64,000 bases of DNA from Amaranthus tricolor. Its lineage: Eukaryota > Streptophyta > Magnoliopsida > Caryophyllales > Amaranthaceae. The DNA lies in NCBI RefSeq assembly GCF_026212465.1, contig NC_080049.1, positions 22,425,872 through 22,489,871 on the forward strand, read 5' to 3'. The notes beneath the pieces were generated by a model. It ran no database searches and had not been told where the DNA came from. It was given only the letters and a program-made list of their open reading frames with translations. The position numbers and the translations under genes are program-made. The stretch's first letter is position 1. Each line of letters starts with the position of its first letter. Below, in pieces: positions 10,650-23,200 of this stretch.

Positions 10650-13600
10650 ATGAACTTACGTAGTGAAAGAAGTTGGATGTATAAGCGAAGTTGTAAAGGA
10701 GTTTATAATATTAGATATTTAGAAGGGATCGAAGAATTTATACAATTTGAAATGAAAAAAAATCCAGAAGACATTAGATGTCCGTGTAAACGGTGTGATA
10801 ACCGTACACTGTTTGCTCCAGAAGTCGTTAGAGATCATTTTCTAAAGAAGGGCTTTGTTGAAAACTACTACGATTGGTACCTGCATAATTGTTCTGAAGG
10901 TGCACCAATTAATGTGTTAGCTCCGATAGAACAACAGCAGAACATAGTTCAAAATCCGTATGCACAAGTGGTGTACGATGTAGCAGCAAGTAATTTTCCT
11001 GATACACATCATCATTTTCTACCTCATTGTAATTATGTCGTTGCTAATGTACCATACTCGCCCTTACATATTGAAGAAGATCCAAACCCTCAATCAAGAC
11101 AGTTCTTTGAAATGTTAAAAGTCGCCAACTTACCTCTGTACCTTGGTTGCGAAACTCATACTTAGATGTCAGTTATAAAAAGGATGGCGAGTTTTAAGAC
11201 GGAATTTCGTATTCCCGAGAGACTTTACGATGAAATCTGTCAATCGATTATTGAAGTGTTGCCAAAAGATAATCGAATGACATCTAGGTTTTATGATGCG
11301 AAGAAACAAATTTCGGCTCTTGGATTGCCGGTAGAGAAGATTGACTATTGTATTAATGGGTGTATGATTTATTGGGGCCCCACAGTGAGTATGACACAAT
11401 GTGATGATTGTGGGGTTTCTAGATGGATAACAGATAAAAACCCTAGAAAGCAGTTCCACTACTGTCCCCTCGGTCCTAGGCTACAACGGTTGTATGCTTC
11501 TTCAACTACTGTTAGTCACATGAGGTGTCATGCGGAGCACCGTTCAGAAGATGGAGAGATGTGTCACCCCTCGGACAGTGAAGCCTAGTTGACATTTAAC
11601 GTGACCCATCCACATTTTGCCAGGGAGACAAGAAATGTGATACTAAGGTTGTGTACAGATGATTTTAACCCATTTGGCAGCTCGGGACAACAATATTCAT
11701 GTTAGCCCGTAATATTAACTCCATATAATCTTCCTCCCTTGATGTGCATGAAGAAACAGTGTATGTTCTTAACGGTTATCGTCCCCGATCCTAACAGTCC
11801 AAAACATAAGATTGACCTATACCTACAGTCCTTGCTACACGAGTTGAAGCTATTGTGGAAAGATGGGATCCAGACATACGACGTATCTAAGAGGGAGAAC
11901 TTTCAGCTTCGTGCGGCTTTGATATGGACAATCAACGACTTTCTAGCTTATTCGATGATATCTGGGTGGAGTACATCTGGCGTAAACATCTGTCCGTACT
12001 GTATGGATGATTCCAATGTCGTCTATCTAAGACACAGCAGAAAAGTGAGTTGGTTTGACTCACATAGGAGATTTTTAGAAAGGAGGCACCCGTACCGCAA
12101 AAATCGGATAAATTTCAGTCATAGAGCTATTCAGAAGGATATTAGACCCGACATACATACGGGAAATGAGCTGTTAGAGGAGCTGGATCGTCTTGGGTTT
12201 TTACGGGTATTTGAAGATGATGCATCTGAGTACAACACTGAAATCAACAAATACTATGTTGGATGGAAGAAGAGAGGCATTTTTTGGGATCAACCGTACT
12301 GGAGAACAAACAAGATCCGTCACAACTTGGACGTGAGCACATTGAGGAGAACTTTTTTGATAACATTTTCAACATATTAATGTGTATGCCGCGAAAAACT
12401 AAGGGTCATCTGAACACACGTCAAGATTTAGCCGAGCTTGGCATTCGATCAGAATTGCATCCAGTTGTTTCAACCATCCCCAAGTCCTCATACACACTTA
12501 ATAGACAACAAATGGTTATCCTTTTAAACTGGCTTAAAACTCTAAGATTTCCTGATGGGTATTTTTCAAATTTAGCTAGGAACATCGGCATGGCTAAACA
12601 TCAGATATTTGGGATGAAGAGTCATGATTTTCATGTGTTCATGCAACGGTTAATTCCCATAGCATTTCGAGAATTGCTGCCAGCCAAAGTATGGGAAGCT
12701 CTAACAGAAGTTATTTTGTTCTTTAAAAGTCTTACTTATCCAAAGATTTCTACAACTGATATGTGGAGGTTGGATGAGGAAATTGCAGTGGTAGTCTGTA
12801 AATTAGAGACTATATTTCCTACAACATTCTTTGATGTCATGGAACATATCCCTGTTCATCTAGCTTACGAGGCATGGAATGTTGTTCCGGTACAATACAT
12901 ATTGATGTAGCCATTTGAGAGGTAAAATTAAAAAGTAATTATTATTTAGATTACGAGTCAGCAAGTCTTAATAATTACTACTACCTCCTATTCAGCCTAA
13001 TTGTCCCTTTTTTTGGCACTATTCACTTATCACTCTTAATTTGTATTTTACTCTTAACCTATAAGTTAAAACATAGTCATGTGGGATCTTGTTTGACTCG
13101 TCACAATACAAGGATTATTAATATCAACTCTTTTATAATTTTTAATTAAGAATAATTTGAGATATTTAGGGTTAAAATGTTGCATCAGCAAGTGTGAAAA
13201 GTCAAATAGGACAGTTAGGCTAAATAGGAGGGAGTATTTAACAAAATTACAAGAACCTTTGACATTTAAAGCTTAATGTCAAAAACAAAGCGCATGTTGA
13301 GGCTTCAATCTGTAATGCATATCTTACAGAAGAAGCATCATACTTTGTCTCGCACTTTGGTCAAGACGTTCGATGCAGAGTAATAGATTTTCCTAGAAAT
13401 GATGATGGAGGCTTTAATAAAGTTAGATCGGGTGTTTTGTCCACACATCCAATCAAATTCGATGGGAAGGCTAAGGTTCTTATAATGGATGAAGCAGATC
13501 TCAACATTGCTCAGACATATGTTTTGCGAAACTGTCTGGAGGTTAATCACTTTTATGATCAATTTGTGCACTTAATCAAAAAGTGACCAAATTTAAGCCC

Positions 13601-14446
13601 AGAGCAGATTGACCATGTGGCGCAAAACCAATTTGCACGTTGGTTTCAACAGATTGTAAGTACATGTTTAACATCGTAATATTGAATGTCAATAGTATTA
13701 TAGACTAAGTTTAAATTACTGATAATGTGCAGGCTAGGGACGGGTTTCTTGATGGTGTGGAGATTGCTGGCATTTTAAAGGATGCCGCCGAAGGACCTTT
13801 GCAGAAGGCACGTCGCTATGATGTTTGTTACGTGAATGGTTATAGATTTCACACTATATATCATTCTGCTAAAAAGAAATCTACTGAAAACAGCGGGGTG
13901 CGCCTTAAATCTGATGATAACAGTCCAGATGTAACAGACTTTTATGGAAAGCTAGAGGACATTATTAAGCTTGAGTATCGAGTACTTCCAATTAAAAGGG
14001 TCATACTGTTCAAATGTAAATGGTATGATCAATCTACCACCGGATATGGCCATGGTATGAGAATCTATCCATTGTACAAGCTGGTTGATGTTCATATTGG
14101 TAGATCGTATAAAAAGTACGATCCTTTTGTGCTAGCAAGTCAAGCTTTCCAAGTTTATTATCTACCTTATCCGAGTTTAAAGCAAAACATGAAAGATTGG
14201 CGAGCTGTTTGCATAGTCAGATCGAAGCATTTCAAGGAAAGTGCTTTCCAGCTGGAAGAGAAATCACCGGGTTTTGTGGTAAATGAAGATGATTCAAAGG
14301 AAATAGTCACACTGCTGCGTGATCCGGTAGGTGATTTGTTATTGTTAGATGAAACGGTTGATGATGTAGATGAAAATGAAGACACTGACGAAGATCTTGT
14401 ATTATCTGACGACGATGATGTCGATCACAATTATGTAACCCAATAA
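10650..14446 (+). pseudogene. TNP2-type CACTA transposase, broken
   Basis: Domains in order: transposase-associated N-terminal region with C/H residues (RCPCKRCDNRTLF, about 10780); tnp2 domain from about 11300 (CDDCGVSRW, SHMRCHAEHRSEDGEMCHPS, FLTVIVPDPNSPKHKIDLYL, WSTSGVNICPYCMDD, then FPTTFFDVMEHIPVHLAYEA); a DUF4218-like block (NKAHVEASICNAYLTEEASY, about 13285-13570); and a DUF4216-like block (VNGYRFHT...KLEDIIKLEYRV...VILFKCKWYD, about 13830-14030). The tail is acidic. Breaks: stops TAG 11163-11165, TAG 11586-11588 and TAG 11703-11705 (the last two where Trp is expected), TAG 12908-12910, TGA 13260-13262 and TGA near 13584; a one-base loss near 12332. Introns are about 12922-13255 and 13656-13732. 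Domain order matches autonomous CACTA transposases, but this copy is dead. Confidence 0.85.
12981..13234. mobile_element. Stowaway-type MITE inside a CACTA intron
   Basis: The element is 254 bp and flanked by TA on both sides (12979-12980, 13235-13236). The left end is CTACCTCCTATTCAGCC. The reverse complement of the right end is CTCCCTCCTATTTAGCC, and the match continues through TAA(T/C)TGTCC. It lies within the intron between the tnp2 and DUF4218 blocks, so it inserted after the CACTA element did. Confidence 0.85.
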
Positions 14447-16630
14447 ATATTTTGTTATCTCATATTTTTTTTAGTCGTATGATTAATTAAGTACATTAAT
14501 TTTTGAATTCGGAAGGATTTTCAATTTTAGTAATTATTAATATTAATTTATAATATAATTGTAGATTTAATACTAAAAATAATAAAACTTATAATAATTT
14601 ATAGTATAACACAATAATAATAATTCTTATTATAACTAAAATAATAATAATCATAATTTTAATTATAATTAATTGAATACTCGAATAAATCGAAAATCAA
14701 TAGGCGCGAATAATTGAATTTTTAAAATAGCGACCATCTACCGACTGGAATTTAGTAGGAATTCTGTTGAAATTTTGAATTTCTAATTGTTCTGGAAAAG
14801 GTGGACTGACAATTCTGTAACCTTGGGAAGGAAAACACGCTTTTCAGTTTACCTACTAACCTGCGACTAAATACTAGTCGGAAAGTAGTCAATATACTGA
14901 AAAGGCGTTTCACATTCCAAAGCTGGCAGACATGCCATAATTGCTCTGATTTACACTGCAAAAAACATCTCACCAACTAACGTGGGACTAAGATCTCTCG
15001 GTAAGTAGTCGGAAAATTTCTGAGTAAATTCTCATGGGTTAAAAAATTTGCCGACTACTCTGCGACTAATTATTAGTCGGTAATTAGTCATAATTTCTTT
15101 AATATAAATACCCAAATTTTCACCAGAAACGTCATTTTCTTTCTTACTCCATTTCAATTTTTTACTCCATTTCCTCTCCTATTATTCTTCCTTCGACGAT
15201 TCCATAAGCCAACATTCCAAAACTTTTCTAACTATTACATCTCCTACTAAATCTCCGACAACTTAAGGTTAGTTTTCTTTTTATTTGTTTTATATTTTAA
15301 ACATGATTTTTGACATTTTATGGGGCTTTTCTATTTGATTGTGGAATGATTATGTTAAATGTTAAACATGATGACTTTATTAGTACAATTGAACATTATT
15401 CTTGAATATGTTAGGTTTTTTTTTTTTTTGGATTTATGATCATGTTTAATATATATAATTTTAAAATTTCTATGGATTTATATTAAACATGTTCATGAAC
15501 ATGATAATTTCGAAATTGGTGGTTATTGGAATGCTTATTTTTTTTAAAATTTTGAAATATATTTACTATTCATTTATGAAATATTGTTGATTTGTGAATT
15601 TGGGACTATTTTTTGTTATTAATTTTTTTTTATTTTCGAAATATATATGTAAATGATTCATATTAGTTTTTTTTTTTTAATTCAAGATCATGTTAAATTG
15701 ATGAATTTTGGGTTATTTATTTTAGGATTCATGAACATGTTTAATATTGTTGATTATGTTAAGGTTTATGGTTTCTTTTATGTTAAATATTAGGGTTTTT
15801 TTTGTTTTGGTGGTGGGCTGGCTGTTTTGGGTGGTTTCGGGTGGGTATTTGGGCGGTTGTGGGGCTGTTTTGTTTTTAAAAATTGATTTGTGTTTGGAAC
15901 AATTCAGGTTTGTATAATTTATTTGGCAAATACTTTTATGTTTTTGTTAATTTTAAATTTAGTTTCGTCCATATTTGATCTTATTTTTATCGTTTTATTG
16001 TTTTGTTTGATCGATAATTTATTTTATCGATAAAATAATAAAGCTGGTCAAATGTGGTCAATATTATTGACACATTTAACCAAATTAATTATTTTAGTAA
16101 TTATATTTTCCGACTAATAAATAGTAGGAATTTAGTCGGAATACGTAGCCGCATTTTCTTGGTTGAATCTAGTCAAATTTCTTGTTTAACTTTTTCAACC
16201 ATTTTCCGACTAATAGATAGTCGCACCTTAGTCTATTAGACGGAATCTACAACCGCCTTTTTCTGGTAAGATCAAGTCAATTTTGAGGTTTGACTTTTCC
16301 GACTAAATTCCTACTATTTATTAGTCGGAAAATTAAATTAATATTTTAATATCCAATTTTCTAAAAAATAAGAGAATTTTGATTTTCTTAGATTCCAACC
16401 AATTTCCGACTAAATCCTTATTGGAATTTTGCGACTGATTTTTAGTAGGAGATTAGTCAAAAGTTTCCGACAAAATGCCTACCAGCTCAGGTGGTCGTAA
16501 CTCCGACTAAAATTCCTACCACCAGCTTTTTAGTCGGAATTCCAACTATTGTACCAACCAACCACAATTTTTGACCATTCTAAGCCGACTGGATGGGGGT
16601 AGATAGAAGATTGTTGTTTTTTTTGTAGTG
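14447..16630. repeat. CACTA right subterminal region with TAGTCGG/CCGACTA repeats
   Basis: Beyond the gene, short motifs TAGTCGG, CCGACTA, AGTAGTCGG and variants recur in both orientations at about 14743-15090 and 16105-16590, often as facing pairs (e.g. CCGACTAATAAATAGTAGG). Such arrays are the usual binding sites for CACTA-encoded proteins. Between the clusters (15100-16080) the sequence is T-rich and nearly free of the motif. Confidence 0.75.
15100..15270 (+). promoter_or_regulatory. Promoter/leader-like segment inside the CACTA right half
   Basis: TATAAATACCC (about 15107-15117) follows the motif cluster at 14985-15090. Next comes a pyrimidine-rich leader (TTCTTTCTTACTCCATTTC, TTTCCTCTCC) and then CAACTTAAGGTTAG, which resembles a splice donor. 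No ORF follows before 16630, so if this is a promoter its gene has been lost. Confidence 0.35.
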
Positions 16631-17449
16631 AGCTAATAATAATAGTAATTGTAATAGAAAGTTTTAATAAAATTACTTGATACATTAAATTGGGGTAAAT
16701 TAGAACAATAATTAATATTTTAAAATTTAAAATTTCCTAACATAATCCTATTAACAAATATTAATAAATAAAATTAATTTAATATATATTTTTCATAAAC
16801 ATTTTATAATTCATGTTTAGATTATTCCTCCAAAGATATCAGTTGCTAATTTTTTTTGTTTTCCTTTTTGTTGTACAAGAAGCTTTATCTCGTTCGACTA
16901 TTATTTCCATATAATCAAAGAATGCCATGTATTATTCATGACTTTTCACAATCTTTCAAAGAGTGGTCATTTGTAATTTTACACTTATTTTAATAGTATT
17001 AATGATTCAATTGATTAAAAAAAATTTATGACTAAGAACCTTTCACAGGCTTCTCCGTATTAAAAATTCAAAAAAAAAATCAAAAAAATATAAAAAAGGA
17101 GTGAAAATAAAATTTAAAGGAGGGTCGGGTGTTATGTGAGAAAATTCACCTAATCCTCCCTTCTCCGATCCTGCGCCAATTATATAATCTAAAAAATATA
17201 AAATAAAATTAAAAGGGTCAAAATAGATAAAGAGAAAGTCTATATAAAAATTGTCTATATTATTTTAGTGTACATTAATATTAAAAAATATTAAAAAAAT
17301 AAACATTTTGGTTAACAAGTACAACAGGTACATCATTGAGAAATATACATGTTATTATTAGTATGATACACATCAAAATAGTATAAATTAAATATAAAAA
17401 AATAATATAAACCACATCTATATAAGAATTTTACTTCCCAAATTTAAAA
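16631..17449. other. AT-rich sequence, no recognisable gene
   Basis: Flank of the CACTA element with long A/T runs. A short GC-richer patch (GGAGGGTCGGGTGTTATG, about 17119) shows no domain or clear repeat. Confidence 0.6.
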
Positions 17450-17577
17450 ATAAAGTTGAAGTATTAAGAGTTGAAAAGACGAAGTTGGCTGTAGAAGACA
17501 CCGAGAAGTCAGGAGATATTTTCAATGACCCCAAGTTTGCTGGGATGCTAACACATAATTTTCCATGTCTTTTTACT
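17450..17577 (+). pseudogene. Short coding-like fragment of unknown origin
   Basis: An open stretch reads VEKTKLAVEDTEKSGDIFND and then PKFAGML, with codon-like composition unlike the AT-rich surroundings. There is no ATG start, and the frame soon enters non-coding sequence. It looks like a captured or relict exon. I do not recognise the parent. Confidence 0.25.
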
Positions 17578-17690
17578 TTGCCTATGTGTCATTCTTATCC
17601 ATCACATTCACACCCCATCCTTCCTTTTCATTTCTTTTTACCAACTTATACTAATAACTTGTACTACACACTACTACTTAATTAGCTTCA

Positions 17691-18234
17691 CTTACTAGTA
17701 CTAATCCTTAATCCCTACTTCCTACTTAATTATTCAGTTTGTTACAACTAAACCTTCTTTTAATACAACAAGTACTGATTAATCAATTGCCAAAAATTAG
17801 TTGATTAGCACTAAAGAAATGGAAAAACAAGTGTAATTATTGGAAATTATGATTTTTTATTATCCTATTTTGTCAAATTTTTAATTTGTGTCATGTTCCA
17901 ATATTCTCCTAATATATTGGATCAAACAAAACAACACAATGATATTTCATTATCCCAATATCACTAAATGATTCTCATTATGTTATTTACGATTGGTTTT
18001 TAATGACAAATGTTATTCATGAAAAGTATTCAAAAACAATATCATTGTCATTATATTACATTACAAAACTAAAACCAATGTACAACGTCTTCATAAATGC
18101 TATTGGATGCTTGTGTTTGTTTGGTACTTGTGTTTGTCTTCATAAACCAAAGTATTTATTTCTTGATAACCACCTAAACACATTTAGTAATAATTTAATT
18201 TTTAAGATCTAAATCTAAAGCACCTTGAAGTTTA
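17691..18234. other. AT-rich sequence, no recognisable feature
   Basis: Only short chance ORFs occur, with no domain, TIR or LTR signature. Confidence 0.6.
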
Positions 18235-18736
18235 CTGTTGATGTACAAAAGCCTTGAAATCTTTGTCCTTATCCTCAAGCATTCTATCAGCAAGATCATG
18301 AAACGAATCATGCTCCTCCTGCAGCAAAGAGTTTCATTAGATGTAGCATCCAATGGCAAGACTCAAGACTAACAGTAGAAAATGTACTTTTTATTTAGTA
18401 CATTGCAATTTGAGCTCTTCTATTTCCTTTTGCATATCTAGCGCAGCAGATGCCTCTTTCAGCTTTCAAAGCTTCATACTTCCCTGCAATGTTATTGTTG
18501 ATTATGTCTAGTCAGTCTGTTATATAATCTTATCTTAGTAAACATATTTTACATCCATAATCAACTAATTGTGGATAAAAAGTTATAGATTGGTATTTTA
18601 CCGCGCCACATTTCTTAAAAAACCCACAGTTCCAGTTCCCAAGCATCATTGGTATTTTAAAGTCCGAGAATCAAGCTTTGCATCTAAGTTCTTTATTTGC
18701 TGATCAGAATTCTTAAGAACAGCATCTCTGAAGCGT
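18235..18736 (-). pseudogene. Decayed coiled-coil gene fragment (three exon-like pieces)
   Basis: Read on the minus strand, three pieces occur in order: about 18736-18667 (FRDAVLKNSDQQIKNLDAKL), about 18480-18405 (KYEALKAE, then after a frame slip EASAALDMQKEIEELKL) and about 18322-18235 (LQEEHDSFHDLADRMLEDKD). All are Lys/Glu/Leu-rich with heptad character, and GT/AG-like borders separate them, as in an exon-intron gene. The last piece recalls plant golgin/GRIP-type proteins, but that is an impression, not a match I can test. No start, no intact frame and no other exons are visible. Confidence 0.4.
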
Positions 18737-18739
18737 AGA

Positions 18740-19342
18740 CACACAGATTGTAAAATTAAAATATTGGTATTGTCTCTGAGTCCAGCTTATTAATACTTTA
18801 ACATAAGAGCTTCAATTTGTGAATAGGACACTAGTGATCTGCTCCAGTTAGAGCTTCAATCAAGACATCAACTAGAGCTTCAATCCAGTTAGGGCTTTAC
18901 AAGAGAGTTGGTATAATTTTGGATAAGTTAAACTATTCAATTTTCATGTAACCATAATTAACATCAATAAGAGCCTGAAAACATACTCTCAAGATTAACT
19001 AAAGCATCGTAGTGGGTTCAGAGTGTTCTCAAAATAGCCAATTCGCCCATGTCAGTCTTTGACCAAAATTAATATTAATTCATATAAATAGTTTAAAAAG
19101 CTCATAAAACTACACACATTTGTATTGATTTGCAACTAGTATTCAGAAGCAATCACTAATATGTACTGACTTGAAGATCAGAAACAACACAATCAGCACA
19201 AATCAATACAAATCACTAGTATTAAGAAGCTGTTAATACTAGTGCAACATCACGAATCAGCACAGTCAGCACAAATCAGCAGTCAGCAGATCAGCATCAC
19301 GATTAGCAGCATAGTCAGCAGGAAAACGACACAATCAACATC
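18740..19342. other. Unassigned; ends in a CAGCA/ATCAGCA low-complexity tract
   Basis: No gene is seen. From about 19180 the sequence is an imperfect repeat of AATCAGCACA/GTCAGCAG words. The same type of sequence resumes at 25015 beyond the Copia insertion, so the two were once continuous. Confidence 0.6.
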
Positions 19343-19347
19343 ATAGT

Positions 19348-20159
19348 TGAAATAGTTGCCAAGACCGATACGATGCTAAGAACTTTAATGAACGATAACA
19401 ATAACAATGAACTAAACAAATGTTTGACAATGTAAAACTTGTAAAGAGACACAAAGATTTAAGGAGGTTCACCCAATGATGGCAACGTCCTCCGTCGTGT
19501 GTAGTATCTTGTTTATATTATATCAAATGAGTATAAAACACTCTTACAAACAAAGTATTACAATTGAGTAAGAGATAAAATCAAAAGGCTATGTATTTGG
19601 CTTAGGGGTTGTGTTTGATGATTTTTATGAGTGTATGAGAGCTCTCTATTTATAGGAGAGATATCACTAAGTAACATTAAGTGCATTAAAACTATGAATA
19701 AATGATAATGAAACATCCCCAAGTACTTGAAAAGTCAAAAACAGCATCCTAGGAGCATCAGAGACTTCGCTCGACCAAAACAGGGGCTCGCTCGGTCAAG
19801 CGGGCTACAAGAAGTTTCTGGTTGCATTCTGTCTGCTCGCTCGACCTATCCTGAAGCTCGCTCGACTAGTCGAGCGGCACTTCAAAGAGCTTCTGACAGC
19901 ATTGCTCGACTTGCATAGTAAAGCATCTTGAATTAAACCTTTACACTTCTTCATTAAGTCCCATAACTCCCATGATTAACTCACAGTTCATTACCTCATT
20001 AATTCATACTTTTAATCACCATCATAAACCATAATCATCAAGACTCAACTTAATACATCCACATTAACACACTCATTGGATTCCATCCCAAGAGTCACAC
20101 ATGAATGCACACATCAATTGTGCACTCAAGTCACACCATTCATGATACCATTCATAACA
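19348..20159 (-). repeat. 3' LTR of the Copia element
   Basis: In element orientation it runs TGTTATGAATGG to CTATTTCA (812 bp). A TATA box (CCTATAAATAGAGAG, minus) lies near 19644-19660. Upstream of it, at about 19768-19912, is a cluster of GCTCGAC/GTCGAGC words. This copy is shorter than its partner because one part of that cluster is missing. Confidence 0.93.
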
Positions 20160-20270
20160 ATCTCCACCTTGACATGAGTTCACCCAAGTCAAAGCATTCA
20201 TCAATCCACTTCATCTTACAAAAAATATAAACAAAAAATAACATACACACCTCAAATGCCTCAAAGGGCA

Positions 20271-23200
20271 TTACTTCAAGCAAGGAGCTAAACCAACCAG
20301 GTCAACGCACAAATCAAACTTGGTTGTAGGCAATGGCTTTGTCATCATGTCAGCCGGGTTTTCTTTAGTATCAATTTTCTTCAAAATCACCCTTATGTGT
20401 TCAACTTCATCCCGGATGAAATTATACTTAATATCAATGTATTTGGACCTTCTATGAAATGTATTTTGATTTCTAGCCAAGTGAATTGCATTTTGACTAT
20501 CACAATGCACACTTACCGAACACACCTTATTACACATCTCACCAACAAGACCTTTGAGCCACTTTGCCTCCTTGAATGACTCGGCAACGGCTATGTACTC
20601 TGCTTTGGTTGTTGAAAGAGCAACCACATCTTGTAATGACGATTGCCAACTTATCGCCGAACCACCCAATGTGAACACGAACCCACTTGTGGACTTTCTA
20701 CTATCAAGATCACCACCATAGTCCGAGTCACAAAACCCGGTTAGCTCGCTTGAATCCTTCCCATACATAAGACAAACATTAGAAGTACTTTTCAAATACC
20801 TCAACAACCACTTAAGTGCTTCCCAATGTCCCTTCCCCGGATTAGACATATATCTACTTACCAAACTCACCGCATGAGCTATGTCGAGTCTAGAACATAC
20901 CATGGCATACATTACACTACCAACGGCATTAGTGTATGGGATTCTTACCATTTTCTCTTCTTCCGCCTTTGTTTGTGGAAACAACCTCTTGGATAATTTG
21001 AAATGAGAAGCAAGAGGAGTAGACACACCTTTAGCATCATCCATGGAGAAACGTTGCACAACTCTCTCAATGTACTTCCTTTGGCTAAGGTATAAGACAC
21101 CTTTAGCTCGGTCTCTCAAAATCTCCATTCCAAGAATCTTCTTGGCTTCACCAAGATCTTTCATATCAAATTCACTTGAAAGTAACACTTTCAAGTTCTC
21201 CACCTCAAACAAAGAGCTACAAGCTACTAGCATATCATCAACATATAAGAGCAAATACAACAAAGAACATCTTTGAGTTTCTTAAGATAAACACATCATA
21301 AGAACTTCTTATAAAATAATGTGAAATCATAAAAGAATCAAACCTCTTGTACCATTGCCTTGGCGATTACTTCAACCCATACAATGACCTTTTCAATCTA
21401 CACACATGACTTTCCTTACCGGCTACCTCAAAACCTTCTGGTTGCTTCATAAAAATTTGCTCCTCAAGCTCACCGTGAAGAAACGCCGTTTTTACATCCA
21501 ATTGATGCAACTCCAAATACTCCATCACCACTAAAGCAAGTAGTGCCCTTATAGACGAGTGCTTCACTACCGGTGAGAATCCCTGATGAAAATCAACACC
21601 CTTAATTTGAGAGTATCCTTTTGCAACTACCCTTGCTTTGTAGATGGGAGGAACACCACTAGAAGGACCCTCCTTCTTGAATATCCACTTGCGCCCAACA
21701 ATTTTATTTTTCTTTGGTGCTTCAACGATATTCCAAGTTTCATTCTTAGCAAGAGATTCCATCTCACTTCATGGCTATCAACCCACTAGCAATGTTGAGA
21801 GCATATGCAACATAATCACACTCTTCAATATACCTTCTTGGAGCCACGATCTTCCTTCTTTGCCTAGTTTTGACAAAGAAGGAGACCTTTGTTGAACATC
21901 ATCATCATCAATTTTATCATCATTATTATTGGGAGGTTGAACCTCCACTTGTGCATCATTATTTACGACATTATCAATGGGCTTTTCTACACTAGAGACT
22001 AACATGCTATTTTCATCAAATACAACATCTCCAAAAGTAATTATCCTTTTTGACTCATTACACCACACCCTATACCCTTTTACATCCTCTCCATATCCCG
22101 CAAAAATGCATTTTCTAGCCTTAGGTTCTAACTTACCATCATTTACATGAATATATGCCGGACAACCAAAGACTCTAAGACTAGAATAATTTACCGGAGT
22201 GTTGTACCACACTTCTTGTGGTGATTTGAATTTTAAGGCGGTATGAGGTGAGCAGTTGATCAAATAACATGCCGTAGCCACCGCTTCAGCCCAAAATTGC
22301 TTCCCCAATTTGGCTTGGTTTAGCAAACACCGAGCCCTCTCCAATAACGTTTTGTTCATCCTCTCCGCAACACCATTTTGTTGAGGACGTCCTGCACAAG
22401 TTCTATGTCTAACAATACCTTCACTAGAACAATATTGAAGAAATTTGTTATCAACAAATTCAAGACCATTATCGGTTCTTAAGGTCTTGATGCTCCTACC
22501 GGTCTTTTTCTCTATCATTTTCTTCCATTCTAAGAATACATCAAAAATTTCATTCTTTTGTTTAATGAAGTAACACCAAACTTTCCTTGAGAAATCATCT
22601 ATAAAGGTCAAAAAATAATTACAACACTAAGGGAGGGCTTTCTTGAAGGCCCCCACAAGTCGGAATGAATATAGTCTAAAATTCCCTTAGTGTTGTGTAT
22701 GGAGGGTTTAAAACTAACCCTCTTGTGTTTCCCATAAATACAATGTTCACAAAACCCAAGGTTTCCAAATTTTTTCCCATCAAATAAACCTTGTTTGGAA
22801 AGTTCAAACATACCTCTTTCTCCCATGTGACCAAGTCTCAAATGCCAAAGCTTTGTGTCATGATCGGACATTGTGTTCGTGGAAATGTTCGTCGAACTAG
22901 GATAGTTGATCCTTCAAGAGCATACAAACTCCCATTCAACTTTCCCTTCATCACCACAAGTGATCCTCTAGCAACCTTCATTACTCCACATTCACAAGTG
23001 ATTCTACACCCGATTTTATCAAGAGTACCCAAAGATATGAGATTCTTTTTCAAACACCGAACATACCTTACATCGGTCAAGGTCCTCACCATCCCATCAA
23101 ACATCTTTATCTTTATGCTCCCAACACCAACCACCTTGCAAGTTGTGTTGTTTCCCATGGTTACATTTCCCCCATCAACACTTTCAAATGTTTGGAAGAA

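Larger units (their letters stand above)
10377..16630 (+). mobile_element. CACTA (En/Spm) DNA transposon, degenerate
   Basis: The right end is clear: TTGTTTTTTTTGTAGTG ends at 16630, the inverse of a CACTACAAAAAAAAC terminus. The region before it is filled with TAGTCGG/CCGACTA subterminal repeats, which also occur near the left end (10440-10600, e.g. TAGTCGCTGAGTAGTCGG). The left tip is degenerate: CACCAAAAAATGGTCG at about 10377 is the best candidate, so that boundary is approximate and no 3-bp target duplication can be matched. A TNP2-type gene occupies 10650-14446. The 10160-10376 interval between this element and the MULE holds nothing recognisable. Confidence 0.75.
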
